From: Amaurobius ferox
Taxonomy: Eukaryota > Arthropoda > Arachnida > Araneae > Amaurobiidae
Direction of reading: 5' to 3'
DNA length: 64,000 nucleotides
NCBI GenBank assembly: GCA_951213105.1
Contig: OX578139.1
Coordinates: forward strand, 73,230,684 to 73,294,683
Under the pieces are notes generated by a model that saw only the letters and a list, made by a program, of their open reading frames with translations, did no database searches and was not told where the DNA came from. Positions 33,277 through 44,036 of the stretch are shown one piece after another; position 1 is the stretch's first letter; each line of letters opens with the position of its first letter. The translations under genes and the position numbers were made by a program.

Positions 33277-34994
33277 TAGATATCAGCCAACATGGAGGAA
33301 CACCCACCCCCCATGGGAATACCTTGAATTTGTTGATAGAATGAATCTCCGTTGTAAAGTAAGTTTTCATATAAAACGAATTTGATGAGGTTTTCGTAAC
33401 TATTGATGTTGATAAATAGATGCAAATTGTATTCATGAAATGTTTCGATCATGATCTCAAACAGATCCTTTAAATTTATGTTATTGAATAAATCTTTAAA
33501 ATCGTAGCTTTTAAGGTGTAATCTCTCTGGTATTTTGCTCAACTTTTCTATGACTTCATTACTATTTGATACCATTACCGTACCACTTGATTTTATTTTC
33601 GCCATTGTAGGTCTTAAAATATTCAGCAGGATAGCATTTGCCTTAGTTAAATAAGTTCCACATCCCACAGTCACCGGTCTAAATTTGACGGGTGACTTAT
33701 GCATTTTAGGTATTAATACCAGGTATGGAAATTTGATTGTAGTGATTTCAATACCGATCCTTTTATACAATGCTGTGATTTTGTTTTCATTTGCCGTTTT
33801 AGACAAAACATTTAGTTTATACATTGTTTCGTTGTCGTAACATTTTTTTAATTGCTCTACATAGTATTTTTTGCAAGTAAATGCATAGTTTGAGGTAACT
33901 TTGTCCATATAAGTGATCACATACATATTTTGAAATATTTTCAGCCGGTTCTTGTCCATTTTATAATTAGTAATTTTATTTTGTCGGTTTTTGTAATAAA
34001 GATTAAAATCAGCTAAAACTGCACTCTTCCATTCTTGAAAGGTTTCCATTGGAAAACTGTACTTTACAGCTAGTTTGTAAATAAAATCATCTAGATCCTT
34101 TTTAAAAAGTTTTTCGTGATTATAAAAATTCTGAAATCTGAATTTAGTGCCCAATTGTAAAAATTCTCTAAAATCCGAATCCATTGCAACTTCTAAATCA
34201 CCAGTAACAATGTGATCATGATCTCTATTGCGAAATTTACTTGTTTCACATTGACATATCAAGTTATCATTTTTGTCCAACTGTCTTCCGATCATATTAT
34301 AATTGAAGATTTTACGTCCGTTAGTTTTCATATATCGATATGTTAAACAAACTTCGGTCTTTTTTATCGGTAGGAGATAATTATGTTTTTTCAAAATTGT
34401 CTTAAATGGTATTGCATCATAATTCTTATTACAAAAAGTTGTAATTAGATATTCCTTCCCATATGGATTATTATTATTTTGTTCTAGCATAATTTCCAAT
34501 TTTTTTGCTTTTAATTTAAATATATCGTAAAAAATGGCAATGTTTGCTGTAAGGATAGGATCGTCTTTATCGTTATCTTGCATAATGGGGTTTTTCATCC
34601 ATTCCAACCAAATACGATATAAAAACTTTTTCTTTATTCCGAACACTTTATTTTTAATCCAATTTTCCTTTATAGTTTTATATGTCTTGATTTCTTCTAT
34701 AAAATGTTTCAGGTTGTTTAAAACAACTTCAAATTTTACTTTCTTGCGCCTACCACCTCGTTTACCACGAGTTGTTTTCTTATTTTCTTTATTTTTATAT
34801 ACGGGAGATTGTTTTACATCTGTACTATATTCCAAATTGTGCGTGTTATTAAAGTTGATAGTATTTAATCCATATGGATATACTGTTTTATATTGTTGTA
34901 TATGCTTATTTTCCCACCAAAGTCTTTCGTTATGATCTTTTACAATATCAAGAATTGTTATCTTAACCGTATCATGTATCTTAACCGTAACATG
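33273..34994 (-). pseudogene. Naiad-type Penelope-like reverse transcriptase, main part
   Basis: The frame is open for 573 codons but has no ATG near its start. Residues about 16-44 (ILDIVKDHNERLWW...TVYPYGLN) look like the last part of a GIY-YIG endonuclease; the catalytic part is missing, cut at the inverted repeat. A basic stretch (TRGKRGGRRKK) follows at 75-85. A CCHH motif lies at about 247-261 (CQC then HDHIVTGD). Reverse transcriptase motifs: LIPKMHKSPVKFRP (427-440), motif A YDFKDLF (497-503) with its catalytic Asp, and motif B GIPMGGGC (558-565). An N-terminal GIY-YIG plus CCHH motif is the permuted order described for Naiad/Chlamys elements. The frame stops at 33273, just before motif C. 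Confidence 0.8.
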
Positions 34995-35384
34995 TTATAA
35001 GGACTTACAAGGACTTGCACGTAATGAAAAGTCAGTGCTGATATGGATGTTATAGGTTGTTTAGACATCAGGCATCCAAGTAGTCTTGCTATTAATATCG
35101 TTTCATGTTGGTGATCTGGGTTTTCAAGTACGTTTTTCAATGGATTGAATTTGGCTTTTTCAATGGATTGGATTTGCTTTTTCAGTGGATTGGATTTTGC
35201 TTTTCCAGCGTTGGTATATGGAGGACTGCTTCAGGCGAGTCTGGTTCCGGGAACGTTTCCTGGGATTAAAAGCGTGCTTCAACCGGGAACAAGGGGTCGT
35301 AATCCCCCTTGGCCGTTCGACTTCCTTGTAAGCATCCCCATCCGTTTTTACTTCTTTCATTTCTTATTCATTTGAATTCATATT
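34973..35384 (-). repeat. Right long inverted repeat
   Basis: Reverse complement of the left arm. At its inner edge TCTTAACCGTA-CATG occurs twice in a row (about 34960-34994), one inside and one outside the repeat, a microhomology that suggests a template-switch junction. The reverse transcriptase frame is open into this arm for seven codons and then meets a stop. Confidence 0.95.
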
Positions 35385-35482
35385 CGTGCTTATATTGTAT
35401 GTGCTGCAATGCGCCTTATGATATTATGGGCATATCCCGTTTTAATATTTCTAGTAAAAGTTATATTTTACTTAACATTTGT

Positions 35483-35484
35483 AT

Positions 35485-35516
<32 letters not shown>
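35483..35516 (+). repeat. TA microsatellite
   Basis: About 16 TA repeats directly left of the deleted Tc1 element; another TA run (about 36313-36340) lies on its right. The element probably inserted into one longer TA tract. Confidence 0.9.
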
Positions 35517-35520
<4 letters not shown>

Positions 35521-36312
35521 CTATAACAAAAAAATCGACGCACTAAGAAGGAATTGTCCGATTGTGATAAAAATTGGTGGATGTGAAGAACATACATAGA
35601 AAAAGAAACGATTGAAGTTTCGTAACAATTTAGTGATTTTGAGTTTGACCGTATACAAAGGGAGAAAATCAATAAGGCGTTGGTCCACCTCTGGCCTGGA
35701 TGCAAGATGTCACCCGGCATGGCATGGACTGATAAAGTTCACGGATAGTGTCCTGCGGAAGGTCTTGCCAAGTTGTCTCCAACTGCCAGGCTAAATCGTC
35801 AACATTCCGGCATGGTTGCAATCGCCTTCCCATAACGTCCCACATGTGCTCTATGGGAGAGAGATCAGGAGACCTAGCTGGCCAAGGAAGAGTTGGGCAA
35901 ACTTGAAGATAATTCATAGCAACACGTGCCGTGTGCGGTCGGGCATTATCTTGTTGAAGAATAAGTCCGTGATGTCGCAAAAGGAACGGTAACACACAAC
36001 CGGTCGTATAATATTGTCTACGTACTTCTGTCCTATCAGTGTGCCAGAAATGATTACCAAAAGGTTCCGGCTATCAACGGAGATTGCATCCCAGACCATA
36101 ACGCCCTGTTGTGGGAATGTGTGTCGGCTGATAGTAAGGGCAGGATCCCCACGCTGCCCTGGACGTCTCCAGACACGCCTGTGGTTGTCATCAGGACACA
36201 TTTGGAGACTGGACTCGTCACTAAAGACTTAAAATGTCTTTCATACGAAATTTCATTACAATCGGACAACTCCTTCTTGGTGCGTCGATTTTTTTTGTTA
36301 TAGAGTGTTTAT
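35517..36312 (-). mobile_element. Internally deleted Tc1-like element
   Basis: Inverted ends of about 50 bp: CTCTATAACAAAAAAATCGA then GCACTAAGAAGGAATTGTCC at the left, mirrored at 36248-36308. It is about 790 bp instead of about 1.3 kb because the N-terminal half of the transposase gene is missing. It lies in a TA tract, its natural target. The exact outer base is uncertain by a few positions because the target is repetitive. Confidence 0.85.
35669..36260 (-). pseudogene. Tc1 transposase, catalytic domain only
   Basis: The DDE domain is present in two frames. The first Asp is in FSDES (about 36205). VWRRPGQ and GVMVWDAIS follow in the piece ending at 35914. The second Asp is in ILQQDNARPHTA and the Glu in SPDLSPIEHMWD in the piece 35995-35669. 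The two acidic residues are 34 positions apart, as in DD34E Tc1 enzymes. The DNA-binding N terminus is gone, and a frameshift near 35970 breaks the domain. Confidence 0.85.
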
Positions 36313-36344
36313 ACATATATATATATATATATATATATAATGTA

Positions 36345-36792
36345 TATATACAATGTATATATACATACATATTGCTCTAACATACATATATATAGAGTGC
36401 AATTAAATGATAACATGAAAGGGAGACACACATTTAATATTTTTCTAACAATAACCGATTAACATATTTACTGTTACTGAGGAAAAGATAACTACCATTT
36501 AAGTGCAGCTTACTTCCAAATAAATAGCACAGAACAATGTAAGAAATTGAACATTCAGAATACCAAACTTCGAATTAAAACTGATATCTTTGCTTAGAAA
36601 ACCTCCGATTATTTGCTTTTTATGTTGCTTTCTGCCTTATCTATTTGGGAATACCCAGTTTTTATCAAGTTTGAAAAATAACCTTAGCACTTTATTTCTT
36701 GATTTTCTGATTCTAACTACGGAAGAACTAAAGAAAGATCGCTTTTACCTTAAGCTGCAAATAAAAACATGTACACAAGCGCACACCTTTTT
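36345..36792. other. AT-rich DNA, no gene seen
   Basis: TATATACATACATAT simple sequence at the left, then ordinary AT-rich DNA. An open frame at 36590-36892 runs into family B and has no known relatives. Confidence 0.4.
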
Positions 36793-36936
36793 ACTTTCCT
36801 TATATACAATAATGTATAAGGAAAGTGTCGTGATGGGGTCGAAAATTCGAATTCGAGTTTCCGACGGGAGAGCAAGTTTCAAGTATCAATGACCACGAAT
36901 CGAACATTTTTGAGGTGCTGCCTGTGCGTGAAAGTA

Positions 36937-36967
<31 letters not shown>

Positions 36968-37729
36968 CAGTGAGTCTCTGGAGACGATAACTGACGAACG
37001 AATAGAACGATTCGAACGAAATTTGATACAAAAATTGCAATCCATGAATACTCGAAGCCTACTGCTTTTATACGCAATCGAATGTTCAGAACCACCCTAA
37101 ATTTTCGAGTGAAATTTTGAAAAAATCATCAAAGATCAAAACCTCTAATGAAGTTACGCACATAGACAATATGTAATTTTTCATTAGAAAACGATTAACA
37201 TAAATTTTAGAACGCTAGTATATGAAATGTTCTCGGGTTATTGCACATTTTTCAAAAAAAAAAATATCAAAAAATTACATGAAATAAAAAAATATTTCCT
37301 ATTGAGAAACATGTTCACTTTTCATATGTAATATCATGTTATAAATTTGGTGACATCATTCTCGTGGATCTAACTCGTTCCATTCACGATACTTTAAGTA
37401 ATACTTTTGTATTTGGATGTCAATAGTCATTTATCTGCTATAAAAATAACTTATTTCTCCTTCCATAACGCTTGGCGAGATTTTGGCGACGAATTTGGCG
37501 GAATGTTGCGAACTTGGCAACTATTTTAAATGTTACCAAACCATAGGAAATCTCGTCAAATGGATATAAATGGCGCTAAATCAATGAAAATAACGTCTAT
37601 TTGACAAACATTCAGTATCTCGGAAAAAATATAAGTATCTACTATAAGAATATATTATTTTGTTTTTACTTTAAAAGTAGTAAATACATTGCATTAAATA
37701 ACGAAAATCATGTGCTGCCCATATCAGAT
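36793..37729 (-). mobile_element. Family B repeat, copy B3
   Basis: Hairpin ACTTTCCTTATATACAATAA then TGTATAAGGAAAGT at the left; 5' end (complement of CATATCAGAT) at the right. TG microsatellite at about 36937-36967. Near full length. Its 5' end faces that of B4 across 29 bp. Confidence 0.8.
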
Positions 37730-37758
37730 TATTTTTTTTACACTGCAAATAAAAAAAA

Positions 37759-38744
37759 TCTGATGTGCGCAGCACATGACTTTCCTTATATAATGCAATG
37801 AATTTACTACTTTTATAGTAAAAAAAGATTATTTTTATAGTAGTTATTTATATTCTTTCCAAGATATTGAATTTTCGTCAATGAGTCGTCATTGATTTAG
37901 CGTCATTTTTATCCATTTGGAGAGTTTTTTACTAATTTAGCAACATTTAAAAAAGTTGCCAAGTTGGCGACATTCCACCAAATTCGTCGCCAAAATCTCG
38001 CCAAGCGTTATGGACAAAGAAATAAGTTATTCCTACAGCAGATAAATGACTATTGGCGTTCAAATACAAAAGTGTTACTCAATGTATCTTTTTTCATGAA
38101 TGGAACGAGCTAGATCCACGAGAATTATGTCACCCAATTTATCGCATGGTATTACATATGAAAAGTGAACATGTTTCTCAATAGGAAATATATTTTTTTT
38201 ATTTTATGACTTTTTGATAATTTTTTTGAAAAATGTGCAATATCTCCAGAACGGTTCATGTTAGCGTTCTGGAATTTATGTCAATCGTTTTCTAATGACA
38301 AATTACATGCGAAATGTCTAGCTGCGTAACTTTATTCGCTGTTTTCATTTTTTGACGATTTTTTCAAAATTTCACTAGAAAATTTAAGGAGATTTTGAAT
38401 ATTCGATTGCATATAAAAACAATTGTCGTCCAGTATTTATGGATTGTGATTTTTGTACCAAATTTCATTCGAATGGGTCCATTCGTTCATCAGTTACCAT
38501 CTCCACAGGCTCACTGACACACACACACCCACACACACACACACTGACACACACGCACACACACACTCACACAAATACTTTCACATACGCACACACACAC
38601 AAATACTTTCACACACACACAGACATCACTTCAAAAATGTTTGATTCGGTGATCAAGCATTCTTGAAACGTGCTCTCCCGTCGAAAACTCGAATTCGGAT
38701 TTTCGACCCCGTCACAATACTTTCCTTATATATTATGTATATAA
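37759..38744 (+). mobile_element. Family B repeat, copy B4 (split by a solo LTR)
   Basis: It runs from TCTGATGTGCGCAGCACATG to ACTTTCCTTATATATTATGT, where an LTR interrupts the terminal hairpin. The last bases of the element (ATAAGGAAAGTAA) are found again at 39994. The microsatellite (38515-38621) is the longest of the family B copies, with an internal 34-bp duplication containing CAAATACTTTCACA. Confidence 0.85.
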
Positions 38745-39993
38745 GTGTCATGTCGCAGTTCTGCGCTATGAGCCTTTCGTGTTTTTCTGTGAGAAAAACA
38801 CTTTTCTTTCCTTCCGTGCCTGTGCTGTATTTCGGTAGGCCTCGTCTGGATTGGTTTTGCATTAAAATCTGTGTTTCGTCGAGAACCGTTGGCGCGAGCC
38901 AGGAATTCTGTCTCGCCTGGGTGTGTGACGTGTGGTCTGAGGAGAAAGCTGCTGCCGGGCGCGCTTGCCTGCCAATCAGGAAGCGGCGTGGAGGAGAACT
39001 TTTTTTGCTGGACTCTTGAGACCCAGGGATTCGACTTGGAAGTTTGGTTTGGAGCGGTCGCATCGGAAAATTTGTCTTAAAACTTAAGACAAAGGTTTTG
39101 GCCAAAATGGCTAATTTTCCTTGAATGGAGTTATTTTGTTTCTGATGAAACCACGATCCATTCCCGGAGCTGGATGAAGAAGTTCCTGGAGAAGATTCGA
39201 TGTTCTTTAACGCTGTTCTAAATTCTTTTTTTTTATTCCAGGATGATATCTCTCGGATCCTTTTTGCTACCTAAATTTTGAGCCGGATGGATGATTGCCG
39301 TGGAATTTTCTGGCATAAATCCCTGTTGAATTTGAGATGTCTTGGACACTCGTTCTGGAAAATTATTTCGGGTTCTTTCAAGTAATGAATATCGAACTAG
39401 AACTTGTCTGTGAAATTTTGGTCTAATTATACGGTACAGGTAATTCTTTTGTACTCGGAACCAGAAGTTCCAACTGAAATTTTGACACGACTAAATGCAA
39501 CGCAGGCACTCTAATAATGTTTATTTGGAATTATAATGGCTTTGCTGAATTTAAGAAAAGTAAAATAGAATTATATTATGATTCATGATTTAAGTAGTAA
39601 CATTATATTTGATTTGATAATAATTAGTGATTGAATATTCTGAGCAGAGCATAAATTGAAATATTGATTGTTAATGATAAAGGAAGCTCTGAATTAATTG
39701 GAATGATGATTTAAGTAAATAAATGTTGAGTAAAATGCTAATAATTAAATTAAATTGATTTGTTTAATTTGAAATGTGCCTTCCTTTTTGTATTCCCTCA
39801 TGTTCTTTGCTGACTGAATACCATCTAGAATATAATTCTTCTAGACTGGGAAAACCTCATCTAAATAACATTGCCTGGGTTAAGTTAAATATGACAATTA
39901 CCACTATTTTTGTTTTTGCTGTAAATTTTACGATCACTGGCCTTGTGTGTAGCGGAATCGGTACTCGCAGGTTGGTTCTGAAACCGCTAACAC
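38745..39993 (+). mobile_element. Solo LTR inserted in B4
   Basis: A 1.25-kb segment bounded by GTGTCATGTCGC and by GGTTTCGG-type DNA ending CGCTAACAC: inverted ends GTGT and ACAC. ATAA (or ATAAG) occurs on both sides, a 4-5-bp target duplication of the LTR-retrotransposon type. Removal restores the family B hairpin. No gag or pol is present. The left 350 bp are GC-rich. Orientation and superfamily (gypsy-like) are inferred only from the size of the target duplication. Confidence 0.65.
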
Positions 39994-40006
39994 ATAAGGA
40001 AAGTAA

Positions 40007-41640
40007 TATAAAAAGTTTATCACTGCAAGGTTTTTCTGGTCCATGTATTGCAATTATAAAAAAACAAAATAATCATTGCAATGAGCGAAACTCATCTGCA
40101 TTAAAGTATGTTCTGTATTGCCGTGCTTTATGTTTAGTGTATTTTGATCCAAACATTTTGACCAGAGCAGAGCAGAAAAAATATTTTACAAATGGTTTTA
40201 ATTTTTAAACAATTTTCTACACCCATTTTCACCAATCACTAAATTGGGATTACCATTCCCATACGTCATGTACCGTTACATATTATCTGTTATGTATAGT
40301 GTGCTGCCGCAAAATGCAACACGAAAGGCAAATTTAAATTATATAAAGAAATAATATTAATTAATTAATAACTCTTGTATTTTGAATTATTGTGTGTACA
40401 TTGTCAGTTAAAACAACAAATGTAAAAAAGCCATGAACACAAAAATTGCTTTGAAAGTGACAGATTGATTTGCAAATAATGTAATTTAAGTTATTTGAAC
40501 AATTGCTCGAATTTTTTGTCTCCAAAAATAGGTAATTGTTCCAGTAGAAATTATGACGCTGCAATAAAATAAAATACCATTTAATCTAGAGAAAAGAAAC
40601 ACAGTGGACATAAAACACAATTACGAAATGCCATAGAATTGAAGAAGGTCATATCAAATTTCCTTAAGTCTATCCGGCAGCGAGAGATAATAAGCTGAAG
40701 TTCGTCTCTAAGGGACAAAGAGTAACAAACCTGCAAGCCAGACTGATGGGATACATTTTTATCAATGAATATGAAATGAGCCATGAAACGAGTAAGATAT
40801 GACTCTTCAGCGGAGCAAAAGTTAGAAATATGTTCATATACAGATATACTACTTCATAAACAATTCAAAATGATGTACAAGTGGAAAATTCCAAATCTCT
40901 TCATATACAGATATACTACGTCATGAACAATTCAAAATGATACACTTTTGAAATAATTTTCAGTGCCAGTGAAATAATTTTTGAAATTATTTTTAGTGAA
41001 GTCTATGACAATTTGTCTATATATTTGTATCCACAAGTGCCAATCATTGATCTTATTTTCCTACGATGGTAGACACCTAAACCCCGTCAATTCTAAGTCT
41101 ACCTAAACCCCGTCAATTTTAAAAGGCATTTATGATAACATTATTCTTATAATTACTTTTTGGAGGAATAATTATACTAAAGCAATATGCTAATTTTATA
41201 GTTTTGGAATTTCTCTGTTTTCGGTTTGAAAATATATGTATACGTTTGTCATTACATTGCCCACGACTCTCATAAAACTTCAAATACAATTTATTAATGC
41301 ATAAAAATAATTAATAATTATTTGAAAATGACACTACTTTACATGAAAATGTTTAAATGGATGTGTTGAAAACTATATTTTTCATTTATAAATGATTTCT
41401 GAGTTTTGAAAGTAGTTGAATATATAATTTTTAAAAATTTACTAATTTCTATTACACTCTTTTGCAAAAAAAAAAAAAGAAAAAGAAGCACCCCTAAAAA
41501 TATTCCGATCATCTCGACATTTCGCATGCAAATTTCTTTATTCCAAGTGTGCAAATGATTAAATTTGCAGGGCCAATGAGTGTTAACTGCCGCCATAGCA
41601 CGCGTTTCTACTGCGCAACTAGGATCCTATAAAACGGATT
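40007..41640. other. No supported gene
   Basis: AT-rich. A 144-codon frame (39774-40208) straddles the LTR border and is therefore chance. Local duplications: TCATATACAGATATACTACT with CATAAACAATTCAAAATGAT (about 40832 and 40900), and CCTAAACCCCGTCAATT twice (about 41079 and 41101). Confidence 0.5.
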
Positions 41641-41705
41641 AAAAATGTGGACTGTTTATCTTTGTTTGCTATCGGCATTGCAGTTCCGTAGAAACACAAA
41701 AAATA

Positions 41706-42740
41706 ATGCCGTTACGACGTTGACGAAGACCTTATAAGCAATTAGACGAGTTCGAATGTGGTCGTATTGTCAAGATGCGTGAAGCTAACTGGTCATACCG
41801 AGCAATAGGCCACCACCTTCACCGAACAGACACTGCTATGCAAAGGTGCTGGCAACAATGGTTACTGCAAGGCTTTGGAAGGTCAAGGTGCACGAATGCG
41901 AGGCAAGATTGTGCGATAGACCCGAACTGGTCAAACGGCACCATTGTCCGAGATCCAAAGTGCTACAGCCTCTTCCATACAACCCGTGGTACCTTCCACC
42001 ATCTCACGGCGCTTAAGCGCCTGAGGTGGGGTTACGCTCACGGAAGCCTTTAAGACGTACGCCTATAACCCCACATTATCAACAGAGTCGTTTGGAGTGG
42101 TGTCGTGGCGAGCATCAGGGTTGCCAGCAGACTTGCTTAGCCTAATATTCAGCGATGAATCACGCTTAGCTCTTTCAGCAGATAACCATCAGGTACGTGT
42201 GTGGAGGCGCCAGGTCAAGAGGTCCCTATCAGCCTTTGTTTTACACAGGCACACAGCCGTTACTCCTGGTGTGATGGTGTGGGCTACTATCTCTTACAAC
42301 AGCAGGTCGCCCCTAGTTATCATGCGTACAATTTTAACAGCTCAACGATATATTGATGAAATTCTGCAGTTGTTTGCATTACCCTTCATGGCACGTCCTT
42401 CTGGGGTCATTTTCCAACAAGATAATGCCACGCCACATGCGGCTCGTATATCTGTGGACTCTCTCCGTAATGTTGATATTATTTCTTGGCCAGCAAGGTA
42501 ACCAGATCTTTCGCCAATCGAGCATGTATGGGACATGCTAGTCCGCCAGTATGGCGGACTAGCATGTCCAGATCTCTCCAGATCTGCTACATTTCTCTGA
42601 AATGTAGCAGATCTGGAGAAACAATTGAGGAATGCCTGGCATAATGTATCGCAGGATGAAATTAAGAAACTTTATCATTCCTTACCTAAACGTGTACAAG
42701 CATGCATTGCCGCCACAGGGGGTTTCACCAATTACAGATT
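41706..42740 (+). pseudogene. Tc1-like transposase with stops and a fold-back scar
   Basis: It starts MPLRR, then LDEFECGRIVKMREANWSYR and HLHRTDTAMQRCWQQW (N-terminal helix-turn-helix), then a frame change. LIFSDESRLAL (near 42145) has the first Asp, then VWRRQVK and GVMVWATISYNSRSPLVIM. IFQQDNATPHAARI (near 42413) has the second Asp. SPIEHVWDMLVRQ (near 42512) has the Glu after a stop codon. NVADLEKQLRNAWHNVSQDE and LPKRVQACIAATGG close the protein. Between VRQ and NVADLE lies a double palindrome. Confidence 0.85.
42531..42618. repeat. Two adjacent perfect hairpins inside the transposase
   Basis: GGACATGCTAGTCCGCCA (42531-42548) is inverted at 42552-42569 after a 3-base loop. CTCCAGATCTGCTACATTT (42576-42594) is inverted at 42600-42618 after 5 bases. 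The outer arms are normal transposase coding sequence; the inner arms are inverted copies of those flanks. Confidence 0.95.
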
Positions 42741-42929
42741 TGAAAATTCAATGTGCAATTGCAAACCATTGATGGGTCCTTTGACCTTGATTTTGTAATC
42801 ATTTCATTGCCTGTGCATGAACTGTACGCAGAGAGGAAAACTTCGGAGAGAAGAACGGAGAGAAGAGTATGTCTTATATACTAGAAGGTATGCCCGTCAT
42901 ATGACGGAAATCAGAATTTGGAAAACATT

Positions 42930-43395
42930 ACTTCCCATTTAGCGTCATTTTTATCAATTTGGCGAAGTTTTTGTCATTTTAGCAACAATTAAATAGTCGC
43001 CAAGTTGACGACATCCCGCTAAATTTCTCGCCAAACGTTATGGAGGGACGGAGATTTGTGTTATTCTTATAGCCTATGGTCTTTCCAAGATATTGAAATT
43101 TCATCATCTAGTCGTCATTTTCATTGATTTAGCGTCATTTTTATTAATTTGGCAATATTTTCGTCAATTTAGCAACATTTCGAAAGTCGCCAAGTTGGCG
43201 ACATTCCGCCAAAACCTCTCCAAGCGTTATGTACGGAGATATAAGTTAATCTTGTAGCAGAGAAATGACTATTAGCGTCCAAATATAAGAGTATTAAATA
43301 TCTTTTCACATGAATGGAACTAGCTAGATCCATGAGAATGATGTCACCAAATTTATCGCATGATATGACTTATGTAAAGTGAACATATTTCACAA
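42930..43395 (+). mobile_element. Family B internal remnants (two partial copies)
   Basis: TTAGCGTCATTTTTATCAAT, GTCGCCAAGTTGACGACAT and CCAAACGTTATGGAGGGA, then the same series again from about 43080 (ATTGAAATTTCATCATCTAG, GTCGCCAAGTTGGCGACATT). It ends with CATGAGAATGATGTCACC. Both ends of the family are missing. Confidence 0.7.
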
Positions 43396-44036
43396 TACGT
43401 ATTATATGTGATTTTTGGATATTTTTATTATACATACAGTCCTATATCTTTCTCTACAATTATACCAAATTTTATATTTTTCTATACTATTGCTTTCGAG
43501 GTACGAAACAGAGAAGCTGTAGGCACGAGAAATGTTTCAAACAGCGGCAGCGGGGGCAGCAACTGCTATTTTAATATACAGAGGTTATTCCAATATTATC
43601 CAAAACATTATTATATTACTTTAATGTTATTTCCAGCAAAGCATTTAAATTCTTTTAAATTCGACAACACTACGATTTTAAGTTTTGGAACCCGATACAA
43701 TGTATTTCATATTCGTAGACAGTAACTTAAACTTCTGAGAACCGAAACTTTACCAATGCAGAATAAAATTTAATTTATTTATACTATTTACATCCACCCA
43801 CTGGTTCTTTCAACCGAAAATATATTTCGATCAAAAGATTTCGCCCCAAAAAGAATTACAGAATATGAGAGAAAAGGAAAAACATTTCGAAAGAATTAAT
43901 CTATAAATGCAAGGACAATATTGTGGCATTGAAAATTATTCTGTTAGGCCATCTATTATACATTCCATTTTCTATCTTGCGTTGTCGTTTAATTTCCTTT
44001 TCATTCTAGATAACTTATGTATTAAAGACAATTTTT
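43396..44036. other. AT-rich DNA, no gene seen
   Basis: A 105-codon frame at 43408-43725 has no resemblance to known proteins and ordinary AT-rich composition. No repeats shared with the window. Confidence 0.5.

Larger units (their letters stand above)
32330..35384 (-). mobile_element. Penelope-like (Naiad-type) retroelement between 411-bp inverted repeats
   Basis: Two almost identical arms in opposite orientation (32330-32740 and 34973-35384) enclose one reverse transcriptase gene read on the minus strand. Nothing else is encoded: no tyrosine recombinase, protease, RNase H or intact nuclease is visible. Penelope-like elements usually carry direct terminal repeats, or a partial inverted copy at one end, so two long, near-identical inverted arms are unusual. 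The arms begin with ATATGAATTCAAATG. No target duplication is clear because both outsides are TA-rich. It may be a real structural variant or an inverted duplication made during insertion. Confidence 0.75.
41641..42790 (+). mobile_element. Decayed Tc1-like element
   Basis: A transposase-bearing block with clearly higher GC content than its surroundings. Inverted ends are not recognisable, so the limits are approximate. Confidence 0.6.

Noticed and set aside
34534..34935. 133-codon plus-strand frame rich in hydrophobic residues
   Set aside because: It is the antisense shadow of the reverse transcriptase.
32330..35384. DIRS-like or Polinton element, suggested by inverted ends
   Set aside because: The reverse transcriptase is of Penelope type, and there is no tyrosine recombinase, DNA polymerase B or integrase.
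39774..40208. 144-codon frame with a hydrophobic segment
   Set aside because: It crosses the right border of the solo LTR and the end of B4, so it cannot be one old gene.
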